Shown one piece after another: positions 1-8,203 of a stretch of 27,290 nucleotides of DNA. The position numbers were made by a program, and so were the translations under genes. Position 1 is the first letter of the stretch; every line of letters starts with the position of its first letter. The notes under the pieces were generated by a model. That model was not told the origin of the DNA. It saw only the letters and a list, made by a program, of their open reading frames with translations, and made no database searches. Origin of the DNA: CAYNVS01 sp964400725 (GTDB taxonomy: Bacteria > Myxococcota_A > SURF-8 > CAYNVS01); assembly GCA_964400725.1 (NCBI GenBank), contig CAYNVS010000040.1, positions 1-27,290 on the forward strand, written 5' to 3'.

Positions 1-1912
1 CGTAGTTGCGCGTAAGCTCCGCTTCGTCTCCCTGCGCTATAATAAACGGATGCCCTTTATGGGGCGATTTGGAAATAACGGCGTCGATATATTTGTCGCC
101 GGGTTTATTCTGATTTTTCAGCTCGTCTTTGAGCGCGTCCGTTTCGGCGTCAGACACCGCGGCGCTCCATTCCGACTGGTCTATCCGTCCGTCGTTGTTG
201 AAATCGTATTTACGCATCAGCGTCTCTTTGTCGGATTTAAGCAGCCGCAGTTTTTCAAGAACTTTAGTTTTAAGGTTCAGTTTGTCGGGGCGTCTGGGGC
301 TTGCAAAGCCCAAAACGTAAATAGGCGCGCCCTCGACTATAAGCTCTTCCTCGTAACGCTCGTCGGCGGCGATGAAAAAATTAAATAACGCCGTAGAAGA
401 ATGCGAATTATAAACCTGCTTGCGCTGGCCGCTCATCAAGCATCCCAGAGGAGCTACGATGACCGCGCCGGTTTCGTCGCGCACCGCGAAAGGCGTATGA
501 TTGCTGTTTTGGCGGCTGACGAGCTTCCAATGCTCTTTGTTGCCGCTGCGGTCTTTGCGGTAACGCGAAAGCTGCCACCAGACGCACGGAGCCATGGTAA
601 GCGGAGACATAACTTCGTAAACGCGCTCGCCTATCCCTTTTACTTCCGCCATTCCCATTGCCAGCGAGCGTATCTTGGACGTCGGCGTGTTTTCAATCCA
701 GCGTTTTATGCGTAAAAAGTAGAACGAACCGTAAACGCAGCCCGACGACAGTCCGAGAAAAAGCAGCCCTCTGTCGATAAACCAATAGAAAGCGGCGACG
801 CCGAAGTCGCCTGCGGCGTTAGCGCCGGGGCCGCTCCCTTTCGCTTTGTCAAAAATGAAAAACGCGAGCATTGGGAAAAACGTGAAAAGAACGACCATAA
901 ACGCCTGAACCGCTCCGGAGAGACTTATCGGCGCGCTTTTTGAGTTAAGCGGCGGCGGCGGAGGCGGAAGCGTCCTTCTTACCGCGGATAACGGAATTTT
1001 CTTTCGTTCATCCTCCTCTTCGCCTTCGGCGGCAAGCGCGGTAATGGCGGCGGCGGCGAACATGGTTCCGGCAGTACGCAAAGCGGAGGCTCCGCCCGAC
1101 GGCGCGGCGTCATAGGACGATTCAGCGGTTTTTTTCGCTTTAACGGCTTGGTATATCTGCAAAATATACCAAGCGTATTGTTTAAAGCAGTCTTCGTTTT
1201 TATCGAGCTGTCTTTGGTCGGTTCCGTAAGACGGCGCGCAGTCGGGAAGAGCCGCAAATCCGAAGTTGTAGTCAAGCTCGCAATAACCCGCGGCGAGCTT
1301 TACCGCCTCGACAAGCCTTCGCAAATTTTGAGCGGCGCTGTAGCTGCGCTCTCCTTCAAGCCCGGCGCAGTTGAATTTTCCGGCGTAGGTTTTAACCGCG
1401 GCGGCGGGCGCCGACGATTGCGGCGACGAGAAGACGTAAAACTCTACAACCGGAACGCCCGCGTAAATTTCCTCAAGAATTTCCCGCTCGGCGGCTTCCG
1501 CGGTCGCTCGGCTGAAGCGCCTTTCCAGCGTTCTTTTAACCGCGGATAAACTTAAATCGGCGGCTATTATTAATACGGAACAAGTTCTGTCTATTTTTAC
1601 CGAGCCGCCGGCGTATTCGAGCAGCAAGCCTTTTTCTTCGGTTTGGGCGGCGGATAAACGCGCGGCGTTAATAGGGCTCTTTGATAAATCGACGCAGTAT
1701 GATTGGATTTTTTCTTTAAAAAAAAATTCCGATAATTTTACTATTTCCGCTTTTTCCCCGGCGCGGACCATAGAGACTCCGAACCCTTTGAGCTTTTGCC
1801 GCATGGAGTAGGCGTCGTAGCCGACCGCGGCGGAAAGTCTGTCGAGAGCGTCCGCGTCGGGCTCGGCAAGGCTTTGCGCAATGAACAAACCGTATCGCCT
1901 GGAGTCCGTCAT
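1..1912 (-). CDS. GIDE-domain membrane protein with EF-hand-like loop (3' end beyond window)
   Basis: An open frame runs from ATG 1912 to the left edge without a stop (at least 637 residues), so the C-terminus is missing. The first ~300 residues match nothing I recognise. A six-proline run near residue 316 is followed by two membrane segments (about 332-354 and 373-398). A GIDE-type domain starts near residue 400: TPTSKIRSLAMGMAEVKG, then SPLTMAPCVWW, PFAVRDETGAVIVAPLG and ERYEEELIVEGAPIYVLGF. Inside it, before the PFIIAQGDEAEL segment, lies DFNNDGRIDQSE (about 569-580), which matches a canonical EF-hand calcium loop. GIDE domains occur in the mitochondrial E3 ligase MUL1/MAPL and in bacterial membrane proteins often found near LemA; the bacterial role is unknown and no RING is visible here. 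It starts 3 nt after the stop of the preceding gene, in the same frame, with only a weak SD, so the two are probably cotranscribed and translationally coupled. Confidence 0.85.
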   Translation of the reverse strand, partial: MTDSRRYGLFIAQSLAEPDADALDRLSAAVGYDAYSMRQKLKGFGVSMVRAGEKAEIVKLSEFFFKEKIQSYCVDLSKSPINAARLSAAQTEEKGLLLEYAGGSVKIDRTCSVLIIAADLSLSAVKRTLERRFSRATAEAAEREILEEIYAGVPVVEFYVFSSPQSSAPAAAVKTYAGKFNCAGLEGERSYSAAQNLRRLVEAVKLAAGYCELDYNFGFAALPDCAPSYGTDQRQLDKNEDCFKQYAWYILQIYQAVKAKKTAESSYDAAPSGGASALRTAGTMFAAAAITALAAEGEEEDERKKIPLSAVRRTLPPPPPPLNSKSAPISLSGAVQAFMVVLFTFFPMLAFFIFDKAKGSGPGANAAGDFGVAAFYWFIDRGLLFLGLSSGCVYGSFYFLRIKRWIENTPTSKIRSLAMGMAEVKGIGERVYEVMSPLTMAPCVWWQLSRYRKDRSGNKEHWKLVSRQNSNHTPFAVRDETGAVIVAPLGCLMSGQRKQVYNSHSSTALFNFFIAADERYEEELIVEGAPIYVLGFASPRRPDKLNLKTKVLEKLRLLKSDKETLMRKYDFNNDGRIDQSEWSAAVSDAETDALKDELKNQNKPGDKYIDAVISKSPHKGHPFIIAQGDEAELTRNY

Positions 1913-1915
1913 CGG

Positions 1916-2548
1916 CTATTTCGTCATCGCTTTGTTGTATTTTTCAGCTTCTTCCTTGAGTTGAGCCTGAAAATTTTCCCGCCAAACGGTCAAATCTTTT
2001 TTTGCGGTTTCGTAATCTGTTCCGAGATTTATGATTTTCACGCGCGCCTTGCTTACTTCGTACTCCGCGTCCTTTAAGGGATCGTCTTTATAAACCGAAT
2101 TCGGGTCTTGTCCGTAATGCATTATCGTTGTGTTCTGCCCTTCTTTTACCGACGGTTTTATATCTTTGCGCTTGATGTCTTCGTATTTTTGAAGAGTGGA
2201 AACAAGGCCGTTGATTTCGCTGGAAAGCCTTTGCAGCAAACCTTCGAGGCGCGCTTTGATTCCGGCGACTTCGCCGTCGGGCGCGGGCAGACCGCGGACG
2301 TTGACGACCGACGCGCATTTATTTATTTCGCCCATGAGAGATTGAGCCGTCGCCGAGTCCGGCGCGTTTTTCGCGGCGTTGTAATTCGCGGCGAAACAGT
2401 TGAACAGCGGCATTACCATCTCGTTGAGATAGGCGTTTGCCTTGTCGGCCTTTTCTTTTATCGCCGCCGGGGAGCCGTTTGCGAAAGCGGCGGAGGCGGT
2501 TAAAGCGAAGAAGACAACGGCTAAAGCTAATGTTTTATTTTTTTTCAT
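1916..2548 (-). CDS. Secreted alpha-helical protein of unknown function
   Basis: 210 residues. The N-terminus is a textbook signal peptide: a KK-rich start, a hydrophobic core and an ASAAFA cleavage region near residue 23, so the protein is probably periplasmic. The mature part is rich in Ala, Lys and Glu, has no membrane segment, and looks mostly helical, with a likely coiled coil in the last 50 residues. Two cysteines (in LFNCFAAN and NKCASVV) could form a disulfide. I do not recognise the family. LemA was considered because of the GIDE neighbour, but the LemA N-terminal motif and membrane anchor are absent. The start is set by GGAGG at 2554-2558, five bases before ATG. The stop is TAG, and the GIDE gene begins after one further in-frame codon, so they form a two-gene unit. 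Confidence 0.85.
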   Translation of the reverse strand: MKKNKTLALAVVFFALTASAAFANGSPAAIKEKADKANAYLNEMVMPLFNCFAANYNAAKNAPDSATAQSLMGEINKCASVVNVRGLPAPDGEVAGIKARLEGLLQRLSSEINGLVSTLQKYEDIKRKDIKPSVKEGQNTTIMHYGQDPNSVYKDDPLKDAEYEVSKARVKIINLGTDYETAKKDLTVWRENFQAQLKEEAEKYNKAMTK

Positions 2549-2568
2549 TTTTTCCTCCGTTAAAAGGA

Positions 2569-2597
2569 ATTTTACTCAAAAATGAGGGCGATTACAA
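2569..2597 (-). promoter_or_regulatory. Predicted sigma70 promoter of the secreted protein/GIDE unit
   Basis: On the minus strand TTGTAA (-35, 2592-2597) is followed after 17 bases by TAAAAT (-10, 2569-2574). The implied transcript start is about 10 nt before the GGAGG ribosome site, so the leader is very short. It lies just downstream of the secG terminator, which fits a separate transcript. Confidence 0.5.
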
Positions 2598-2605
2598 GAA
2601 CCGGC

Positions 2606-2637
2606 AAAAAAAAAGCGTCGAAGCGAAAGCCCGACGC
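2606..2637 (-). terminator. Rho-independent terminator of secG
   Basis: Read on the minus strand, GCGTCG pairs with CGACGC (2615-2620 with 2632-2637). GGC/GCT extends the stem to nine pairs including one G-U, closing on a TTTC loop. Nine T residues follow directly (A-run 2606-2614 on plus). It lies 25 nt after the secG stop. Confidence 0.85.
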
Positions 2638-2662
2638 CGTAAAGTAGAAATTTATTTTAAAA

Positions 2663-3154
2663 TTATTTTTTTTCCGCTGGAGGAGGCGGCGGGGGAGTAG
2701 GCGTTCCGCCGTCCGCCGCGTTCATCGGAATCGCGTCAACCTGTTTGCCGCCCAGATTCAACTTTATTGGCTGGCCGCCGTCAAGCGGAACATTAATCGG
2801 TTGTTGATCTTGTTTGGCGTCGGTCGAGGGAAGGGCGTCGCTTGTCGGCGCGGGAACGTCAACCTTTTGAGTCTGCGTCTGCTCCGCCTTTATTTTATCG
2901 GCTATCGCGCTGCGCGAATGCGACATGTAAGCCAATACCATGGACGAAACCATGAAGAAAACAGCGGCCCAAACGGTTACTTTGGCGAGGAACGTAACTC
3001 CGCCGCTGGCGCCGAAAATAGTCTGGCTGGTGGGGCCGCCGAAACCGAGAGCGCCGCCGCCGCTCTTGCCGGGCTGTAAAAGAATGACTATTACGAGCAA
3101 AACCGCCGAAGCGGCGAAAATAATTGTAAAAAGAAAACCGAAGGATTCTGCCAT
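2663..3154 (-). CDS. secG: Preprotein translocase subunit SecG with long Pro-rich tail
   Basis: Accessory subunit of the SecYEG channel that exports proteins across the inner membrane. Two membrane segments (about residues 5-27 and 53-77) flank the SecG signature LLQPGKSGGGALGFGG followed by QTIFGASGG, which is diagnostic. The protein is 163 residues, while SecG is typically about 75-115. The extra ~85 residues are a low-complexity tail rich in Gln, Asp and Pro, ending in TPTPPPPPPAEKK. The start is fixed by an AGGAG site eight bases before ATG. It has its own strong promoter and a strong terminator, so it is monocistronic. Confidence 0.95.
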   Translation of the reverse strand: MAESFGFLFTIIFAASAVLLVIVILLQPGKSGGGALGFGGPTSQTIFGASGGVTFLAKVTVWAAVFFMVSSMVLAYMSHSRSAIADKIKAEQTQTQKVDVPAPTSDALPSTDAKQDQQPINVPLDGGQPIKLNLGGKQVDAIPMNAADGGTPTPPPPPPAEKK

Positions 3155-3189
3155 TTGGATTTCTCCTTTTCAAAAAAGACAGAAGAATT

Positions 3190-3217
3190 CTTATACCTAA
3201 TATTTTGTATTTGTCAA
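3190..3217 (-). promoter_or_regulatory. Predicted sigma70 promoter of secG
   Basis: On the minus strand a perfect TTGACA (-35, 3212-3217) and TATAAG (-10, 3190-3195) are 16 bases apart within AT-rich DNA. The predicted start lies about 30 nt before the secG ATG. Confidence 0.7.
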
Positions 3218-3471
3218 TGAAATCTAAATAATAAACAAAACCCGAAATCCCAAAGCCCGACTGCAGGCCGGCGCGTCCGCCGCTTGAGCGAACTAATACA
3301 ACCTCGGCGCTTACGAGCCGGACTATTCACTTCTCATTCTGCATTTTGCAAGGAAAAGAACGAAATTAAATAAAAAAAACTATGCGTTTCTCCGCGGTCT
3401 CCGCGGTTTTTTATACAAATCGGGTACGAGCCGGGAGCCGTTTTGCCGTTTTGCGGGAACGAATCGTTTTC
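3218..3471. other. Non-coding stretch between divergent promoters, one weak hairpin
   Basis: I see no gene here. The only structure is a direct repeat TCTCCGCGG TCTCCGCGG at 3389-3406. Its CCGCGG units (3392-3397 and 3401-3406) can pair around a TCT loop and are followed by six T. This resembles a short plus-strand terminator, but there is no upstream plus-strand gene for it to serve. It may be a decayed remnant or may insulate the downstream promoter. Confidence 0.35.
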
Positions 3472-3500
3472 TTGACCGCGCGGCGTCAAAGCTGTAAAAT
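3472..3500 (+). promoter_or_regulatory. Predicted sigma70 promoter of the DUF1648 gene
   Basis: TTGACC (3472-3477), a 17-base spacer and TAAAAT (3495-3500). The predicted transcript start near 3507 lies about 30 nt before the TTG start codon at 3536. Confidence 0.6.
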
Positions 3501-3535
3501 ATAAACTTAACGCTCGAGGCGAAACGGATATTTAA

Positions 3536-4123
3536 TTGACTTTTCCTAATAGAATTTTTGCCTTTAACGCGGGGCTTTTAGCGACGTTCTTCGTTTTTTC
3601 CTACTCGGTTTACGAAGAGCTGCCTGACGTAATACCGATGCACTTCAACGCAAGCGGCGCGGCGGATCGTTTTGCGCCCAAGTCGGTTTTGACGTGGATG
3701 CTTCTGCCGATAGTAACTTTGCTTCTGACCGCTTTAATAACCGTCATAAACGCGGCGATAGCCAAAAGACCTAACAGTATAAATATTCCAAACAAAGAGC
3801 TTTATCGAACGCTGCCGCCGGAAGCGCAGAAGCCGATTATGGATATATTGGTCGGCTTTATGCGCCTTATAAATTCGTTTCTCATAATGCTTATGTTTTC
3901 GCTGCAAATTTTAATTTACCGCGGCGTAAGCGACGGAAGCAACGCGCTCCCTTCGTGGTTTATTTTCGTCGCCTTCGCTTTCGGTCTTCTCGTGCTCGGC
4001 TCTTCGATTGTAATGACGATTATGCTGCAAAAGGCGGTCGAGCGCGCCTCTATGCGGCATTTTGCGGACGGCATTATCGGCCGCGACAAATGCAAAAAAA
4101 AAGACGGACGCAACGCTTTTTAA
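3536..4123 (+). CDS. DUF1648-domain membrane protein
   Basis: 195 residues with about four hydrophobic segments. The first is followed by LPDVIPMHFNASGAADRF (about residues 29-46), the hallmark of DUF1648, the domain found at the N-terminus of SdpI-type immunity/signalling proteins. The C-terminal SdpI part is not evident, so only the family name is safe. The molecular role is unknown. The start is TTG: an in-frame TAA sits directly before it, and no in-frame ATG occurs before the conserved motif. No good SD is visible (GAGG lies 16 nt upstream), so translation may be weak. The C-terminus is a short basic tail (DKCKKKDGR). It has its own promoter and stands alone. Confidence 0.8.
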   Translation: MTFPNRIFAFNAGLLATFFVFSYSVYEELPDVIPMHFNASGAADRFAPKSVLTWMLLPIVTLLLTALITVINAAIAKRPNSINIPNKELYRTLPPEAQKPIMDILVGFMRLINSFLIMLMFSLQILIYRGVSDGSNALPSWFIFVAFAFGLLVLGSSIVMTIMLQKAVERASMRHFADGIIGRDKCKKKDGRNAF

Positions 4124-4473
4124 AGATTTTTCCTGCAAAATTTAGAAGGGATTGCCGCCAAATAGCTCGGATATTAAACGCCGAAGTTGAATTAAGCCGA
4201 ATTAAACAACCGAAATTTTCGCTAAATCCGGTCGAAGACGAAGGCGCCCGCGATTAATAAGACAAAGCCGGCGAAACGTCGCCGGGTTCAGCGCGGAGGC
4301 TTATTTGACTTTTGTAATATAATTAGTTATATGTTTTTGTGTAATGCATCGCTTTCGCGCCCGGTTAATTAATAATAGAGCGCAATTCTTTAACCGGCGG
4401 ACGAGGCGAATAGTAAGCGCGCGGAAAATTCAACGAAAAAAAGCTGCGGCGAGGCCGCAAAGAGAGCGCAGAG
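4124..4473. other. Non-coding stretch with two small hairpins
   Basis: No convincing gene. CCGGCG at 4268-4273 pairs with CGCCGG at 4280-4285 around AAACGT; there is no T-run, so it is at best a weak terminator for the DUF1648 gene. TGCGGC at 4445-4450 pairs with GCCGCA at 4454-4459 around a GAG loop, 14 nt before the diguanylate cyclase ATG, and could influence its translation. A promoter-like pair lies between them. Confidence 0.4.
4305..4333 (+). promoter_or_regulatory. Predicted promoter of the diguanylate cyclase gene
   Basis: TTGACT (4305-4310), a 17-base AT-rich spacer and TATATG (4328-4333). It leaves a leader of about 135 nt before the ATG at 4474, long enough for leader regulation, and the leader holds the 4445-4459 hairpin. 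Confidence 0.45.
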
Positions 4474-6597
4474 ATGGCAGGCTTGCAGGAAAAACATAAA
4501 AAACTGATTAACTCCTCGCTGATATGTCTTGGAGCCGCGCTGCTGTCCGTCTTTGTAATCGGCGGCAAAGGCGAAAAAGCGGGCGAGCAGGTTTATTACT
4601 GGTCGCGGGTAGGGACTTTGGTTCTAATCGGAGTCGTTTTCGTGGCGCGCGCGTACGCCTACGGCGCGAAACTTTTCGCCGAAAAATCTGAATACGAAAA
4701 ATTCGGCTCCGATTATTTCGAGCTTGGGACGCTCGCGGTATTTGTAATCGCGGGGGCGTGCGCGCTCAGCGGGTTTTCGTATTCGCCGGTTTATCCGCTC
4801 CTTTACTTTGTCGTCGCGGCCGTAGCTATATTCAGCCCCGGATGGGCTTCAATAGCCGTATGCGCGGTCGCCGTCGCGGCCACGGGCGGACTTTTTTTCA
4901 TGGTTAAAAACTACGACAACGCCGCCGTCGTCGCTGCGGTTCAGGCCGCTCTGCTTCCGGCCTTCGCGCTGTTTTACAGGCTGTATCTGCGCGCCGAAGC
5001 GCAGTTTGCAAGCATCCGGCGCAAAATAGAGGCGGAAAAGATTTATCTTACGGCGAAAAAAGAAGCGGTGTGGTTCCGCCGAACCGGCGTCAGCAAAGAC
5101 ATGAGCGTGTCGAGCATTCTTTCGAGCCACTTTGAGATTCATTACGTTCTGCAAAACATGTTGAAGCTGGTAAAGAAGCTGCTCGCCGCAAAAAGCGTCG
5201 TCGTTCTATGGAACGACGAGACGGGCGAAAGGCTGCAAATACTTGAAAAAGTCAGCGATTCCAAGCTGCCTTTTCATGCCGACGTTCCGTCCGATAAAGG
5301 ACTCATTCTGGGCGTCGTTAAAAACGGGGCGGCGGTTAATTTAACCGGTTTGGACTGGGAAAGACGTCCGGCGCCTTACTACCAAGGAAAAGAAGACTCG
5401 AACGCCTTCGCGGCGGTTCCTATAAAAAATTCGGGCAAAATATTCGGCGCGATTTGCGTTGACAGAAAGGAAGACGTCTTCAGCGCCTCCGAGATAGAAA
5501 TTCTCGAATACGCCGCCGAGGAAGTCGTCCGTTCATTGATGAACGAAAGTCTGTATCAGACGATAATCAAAAGCCGAAACGAACAGCTGCGGCTCTCGAA
5601 GGCGAGCGCGGCTCTCTCGCAGACGCTCTCTCTCGACAGCGTCTTCGACACCGCGATGGACGAACTCGAAAAAATTTGCGAGCACGATTTGACGGTTATC
5701 GCGCTTGTCGATCAGGACGGCTCCTCTATAAAGGACGTCCGCGCGAAGGGCGTTCTGATGAAGGCGATATTTCCCGACGGAGCGGGCGTTTCCGGCGAAA
5801 AATCGGTGCTCAAATGGGTCATCGACAAAAAGGAGCAGCTCATCCGCCCCGACCTTTCCAGCATGGAAATAAGGCCTTTTATTTTTTGCGAAAAGGAAAA
5901 CATACGCGAAATCCGAGCGATTTACATTTCGCCGCTCTTCGCGGGCCAGCGCTTTTTGGGCGCCATGGTGCTCGGCTCCAAAACTCCGATGAAGTTCAAC
6001 GACGAAGATTTAATAGGAACCGTGCAGGTCGTCTCTAACCAAATTTCCGTCTGCCTTGAAAACGCCATGATTTACGAGGCGATGCAGCGCATGGCGATTA
6101 CCGACGCGCTTACGGGGCTTTACAACCGCCGCTTCTTCATGGAGCGTTTCGGCGAAATGCTGATGCGCTCCGAGCGCAACCGCTCAAAGCTGGCGGTGGT
6201 AATGTGCGACATTGATTTCTTTAAAAAAATCAACGACACTTACGGCCATCCGGTCGGCGACGAAGTTCTTAAAAAAGTCGCCAAAACGCTTTCGAGCAGC
6301 ATTAGGCGCATCGACCTGCTTGCGAGGTACGGAGGCGAAGAGTTTATCTTCGTTCTCGAAGGGCTTTCGCACAACGACGGCAAACGCAAAGTCGAAGAAA
6401 TAATGGAAAAAATCCGCGCGCTTGAGTTCGTTACCGAAATCGGCAAGTTCTCTATGACGATGAGTTTCGGTCTGGCCGTCTTCCCGAACGACGCCAACGA
6501 CGCCGACGCGCTGCTGCATCTGGCCGACGAAGCCCTTTACCACTCGAAGCGCAACGGCAGAAACCGAGTTACTCTAAGCTCCGAGCAAAAGGGATAG
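4474..6597 (+). CDS. Membrane diguanylate cyclase, 6TM-GAF-GAF-GGDEF
   Basis: 707 residues, predicted to make cyclic di-GMP from two GTP at the inner membrane. About six hydrophobic segments occupy residues 15-175. Two GAF-like regions follow (about 205-355 and 365-530; for example DAVPIKNSG-type core strands AFAAVPIKNSGKIFGAICV and RAIYISPLFAGQRFLGAMVL). The GGDEF domain covers about 535-700. It opens with ITDALTGLYNRRFF, carries the metal-binding DIDFFKKINDTYGH, and has an intact GGEEF active site at residues 620-624. The inhibitory I-site RxxD is present exactly five residues earlier (R611-D614), so product feedback is expected. No EAL or HD-GYP domain is present. The GAF domains presumably sense a small ligand, which cannot be told from sequence. 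It has its own promoter, with the MATE gene 101 nt downstream. Confidence 0.93.
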   Translation: MAGLQEKHKKLINSSLICLGAALLSVFVIGGKGEKAGEQVYYWSRVGTLVLIGVVFVARAYAYGAKLFAEKSEYEKFGSDYFELGTLAVFVIAGACALSGFSYSPVYPLLYFVVAAVAIFSPGWASIAVCAVAVAATGGLFFMVKNYDNAAVVAAVQAALLPAFALFYRLYLRAEAQFASIRRKIEAEKIYLTAKKEAVWFRRTGVSKDMSVSSILSSHFEIHYVLQNMLKLVKKLLAAKSVVVLWNDETGERLQILEKVSDSKLPFHADVPSDKGLILGVVKNGAAVNLTGLDWERRPAPYYQGKEDSNAFAAVPIKNSGKIFGAICVDRKEDVFSASEIEILEYAAEEVVRSLMNESLYQTIIKSRNEQLRLSKASAALSQTLSLDSVFDTAMDELEKICEHDLTVIALVDQDGSSIKDVRAKGVLMKAIFPDGAGVSGEKSVLKWVIDKKEQLIRPDLSSMEIRPFIFCEKENIREIRAIYISPLFAGQRFLGAMVLGSKTPMKFNDEDLIGTVQVVSNQISVCLENAMIYEAMQRMAITDALTGLYNRRFFMERFGEMLMRSERNRSKLAVVMCDIDFFKKINDTYGHPVGDEVLKKVAKTLSSSIRRIDLLARYGGEEFIFVLEGLSHNDGKRKVEEIMEKIRALEFVTEIGKFSMTMSFGLAVFPNDANDADALLHLADEALYHSKRNGRNRVTLSSEQKG

Positions 6598-6600
6598 CTG

Positions 6601-6630
6601 GCGTTTCTTAAGTTTTTAAAAACGAAACGC
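6601..6630 (+). repeat. Inverted repeat after the diguanylate cyclase gene
   Basis: GCGTTTC (6601-6607) pairs with GAAACGC (6624-6630), and an inner GTTTTT/AAAAAC can also pair. It starts three bases after the stop codon. It lacks a T-run, so if it terminates transcription it does so imperfectly; it could also stabilise the 3' end. Confidence 0.4.
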
Positions 6631-6698
6631 GCCGGCGCCTCTTAGCCGCAGCGACCGGGCTTGCCCCGCAATTTAAAAGCCAAAAAAGCCGCAGATAA

Positions 6699-8105
6699 AT
6701 GTCCGAAACTCCAGACAAATTTAAAAGCGAATACGATTTGAAGGAGATGTCCGTAGGGAGGCTCATCGTAAAAGTCGCTATTCCCGCCGCCTTGATTTAC
6801 ATGCTCAATACCGTCTTCGGCCTCATCGACGCTTACTTCGTCGGCAGGCTCGGCGCGGAAGACATGGCCGCTTTATCCAGCGGCAGCGTGATAATGTGGA
6901 TTTTATACAGTCTGGGATCGCTGGGCGCGGTCGGAGCGCAGACGCTCGTCTCGCAGGGAATCGGCGCGGGAAGGCGTCAATTCGCAAAGCGGGCTGTTCT
7001 TTCGGCTCTTCTTACTCACGCGGTCATGGGCGCGGCGGTTCTTATGCCGTTGTATTTCGCGCAGCCCGCTATATTTAAGGCGATGGGGCTTGCGCCGGGC
7101 GCGGCGCATAAGGCGGAGCTTTTTCTCTCGCCCATAATTTTCGGAATGTTCTTCCATTATCTCGGCATGGTTCTTAACTCGGCTTTTTACGGCGCGGGGG
7201 ACGCGAAGACTCCGGCCGTAGTCATTTCGCTTTCTCTTCTTTTAAACGCGCTGCTCGATCCGTTCCTCATTTTAGGTTTTGCGGGCGCCCCGAAGATGGG
7301 ACTGCTGGGCGCGGGAACAGCCACGGCTGCGGCGAAGCTGTTCGGCGCGGCGCTTATTTTTTGGTTTGCGCATAAGAAAGGGCTTTTTGACCTTACGCTT
7401 ATTTCGCCGATTAAAGAAACGCTGAAGCTGGCCAAAAGCGTCGCTGCGGTTGGCAGCCCGATAGCGGCAAACGGCGTGATTTTCTCCGGCGTTTACATCG
7501 GTCTTATAAAAATTCTTTCGTCTTTCGGCTCCACGCCGATTGCGACGCTTGGAATTGCGCATCGAATTGAAGCGCTTGCGTGGTTTACCTGCGTCGGCTT
7601 TTCGGTCGCCTGCGCCGCGCTGGCCGGGCAGCTTGTAGGAGCGGGACGCAACCGCGACGCCGCGGTTAAAGTATGGCGCATGGCCGAGCATCTCGTATTG
7701 ATACTCGGCGTTATAAGCCTGGCGCTGATGTTTTTCGGCGAGCGCGTAACCGCGTTTTTTATAGACGACCGGGAAGTCGTAAAGGAAGGCGGACGGTATC
7801 TTTTCGCAATCGGCGTCTTCGAAATATTTCTAGGGCTCGAAGTAGTTTACGAGGCGTGCCTCGGCGTCGTCGGCTCCAGCCGCTCGGCGTTTCTAATCGC
7901 CGCGCCGCTGACTTTTCTGCGCATACCGCTGGGTTGGTTTTTCGGCGTCAAACTCGGTTGCGGCGCCGGCGGCGTATGGTGGGTAATTTCCTTTACGACT
8001 CTGCTGAAAGGAATACTGTTGGCGTTCGCCTACAGCTTCGGTTCGTGGAGAAAGAAAAAGTCGCTGGTCGAGCGGCTCGACCCCGGCGCGAAGACGGGCG
8101 CGTAA
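6699..8105 (+). CDS. MATE-family multidrug/toxin exporter
   Basis: 468 residues, an inner-membrane antiporter that exports cationic drugs or metabolites using a Na+ or H+ gradient. The sequence shows about twelve hydrophobic segments in two related halves. Typical MATE features include an N-terminal VGRLIVKVAIPAALIYMLNT region, DAYFVGRLG in the first helix pair, and GVGAQTLVSQ-like GAVGAQTLVSQGIGAG; the second half carries ALAGQLVGAGRNRDAA. The length is normal for the family. The start ATG at 6699 has only a weak SD, but the conserved N-terminal region begins right after it. Substrate cannot be predicted. It is separated from the TolC-like gene by 98 nt containing a TATAAT (8161-8166). Confidence 0.92.
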   Translation: MSETPDKFKSEYDLKEMSVGRLIVKVAIPAALIYMLNTVFGLIDAYFVGRLGAEDMAALSSGSVIMWILYSLGSLGAVGAQTLVSQGIGAGRRQFAKRAVLSALLTHAVMGAAVLMPLYFAQPAIFKAMGLAPGAAHKAELFLSPIIFGMFFHYLGMVLNSAFYGAGDAKTPAVVISLSLLLNALLDPFLILGFAGAPKMGLLGAGTATAAAKLFGAALIFWFAHKKGLFDLTLISPIKETLKLAKSVAAVGSPIAANGVIFSGVYIGLIKILSSFGSTPIATLGIAHRIEALAWFTCVGFSVACAALAGQLVGAGRNRDAAVKVWRMAEHLVLILGVISLALMFFGERVTAFFIDDREVVKEGGRYLFAIGVFEIFLGLEVVYEACLGVVGSSRSAFLIAAPLTFLRIPLGWFFGVKLGCGAGGVWWVISFTTLLKGILLAFAYSFGSWRKKKSLVERLDPGAKTGA

Positions 8106-8203
8106 ACCGCGCTTGTGAAATCGGATTAAAATTCAAACGTAAATACCGCTTTACAACCTCTATAATAAATGATAGAAGACAATTTGTTTTAATGGAAGGT
8201 TAA

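Noticed and set aside
1916..2548. Possible LemA protein beside the GIDE gene
   Set aside because: It has a cleavable signal peptide and lacks the LemA N-terminal anchor and conserved asparagine-rich motif.
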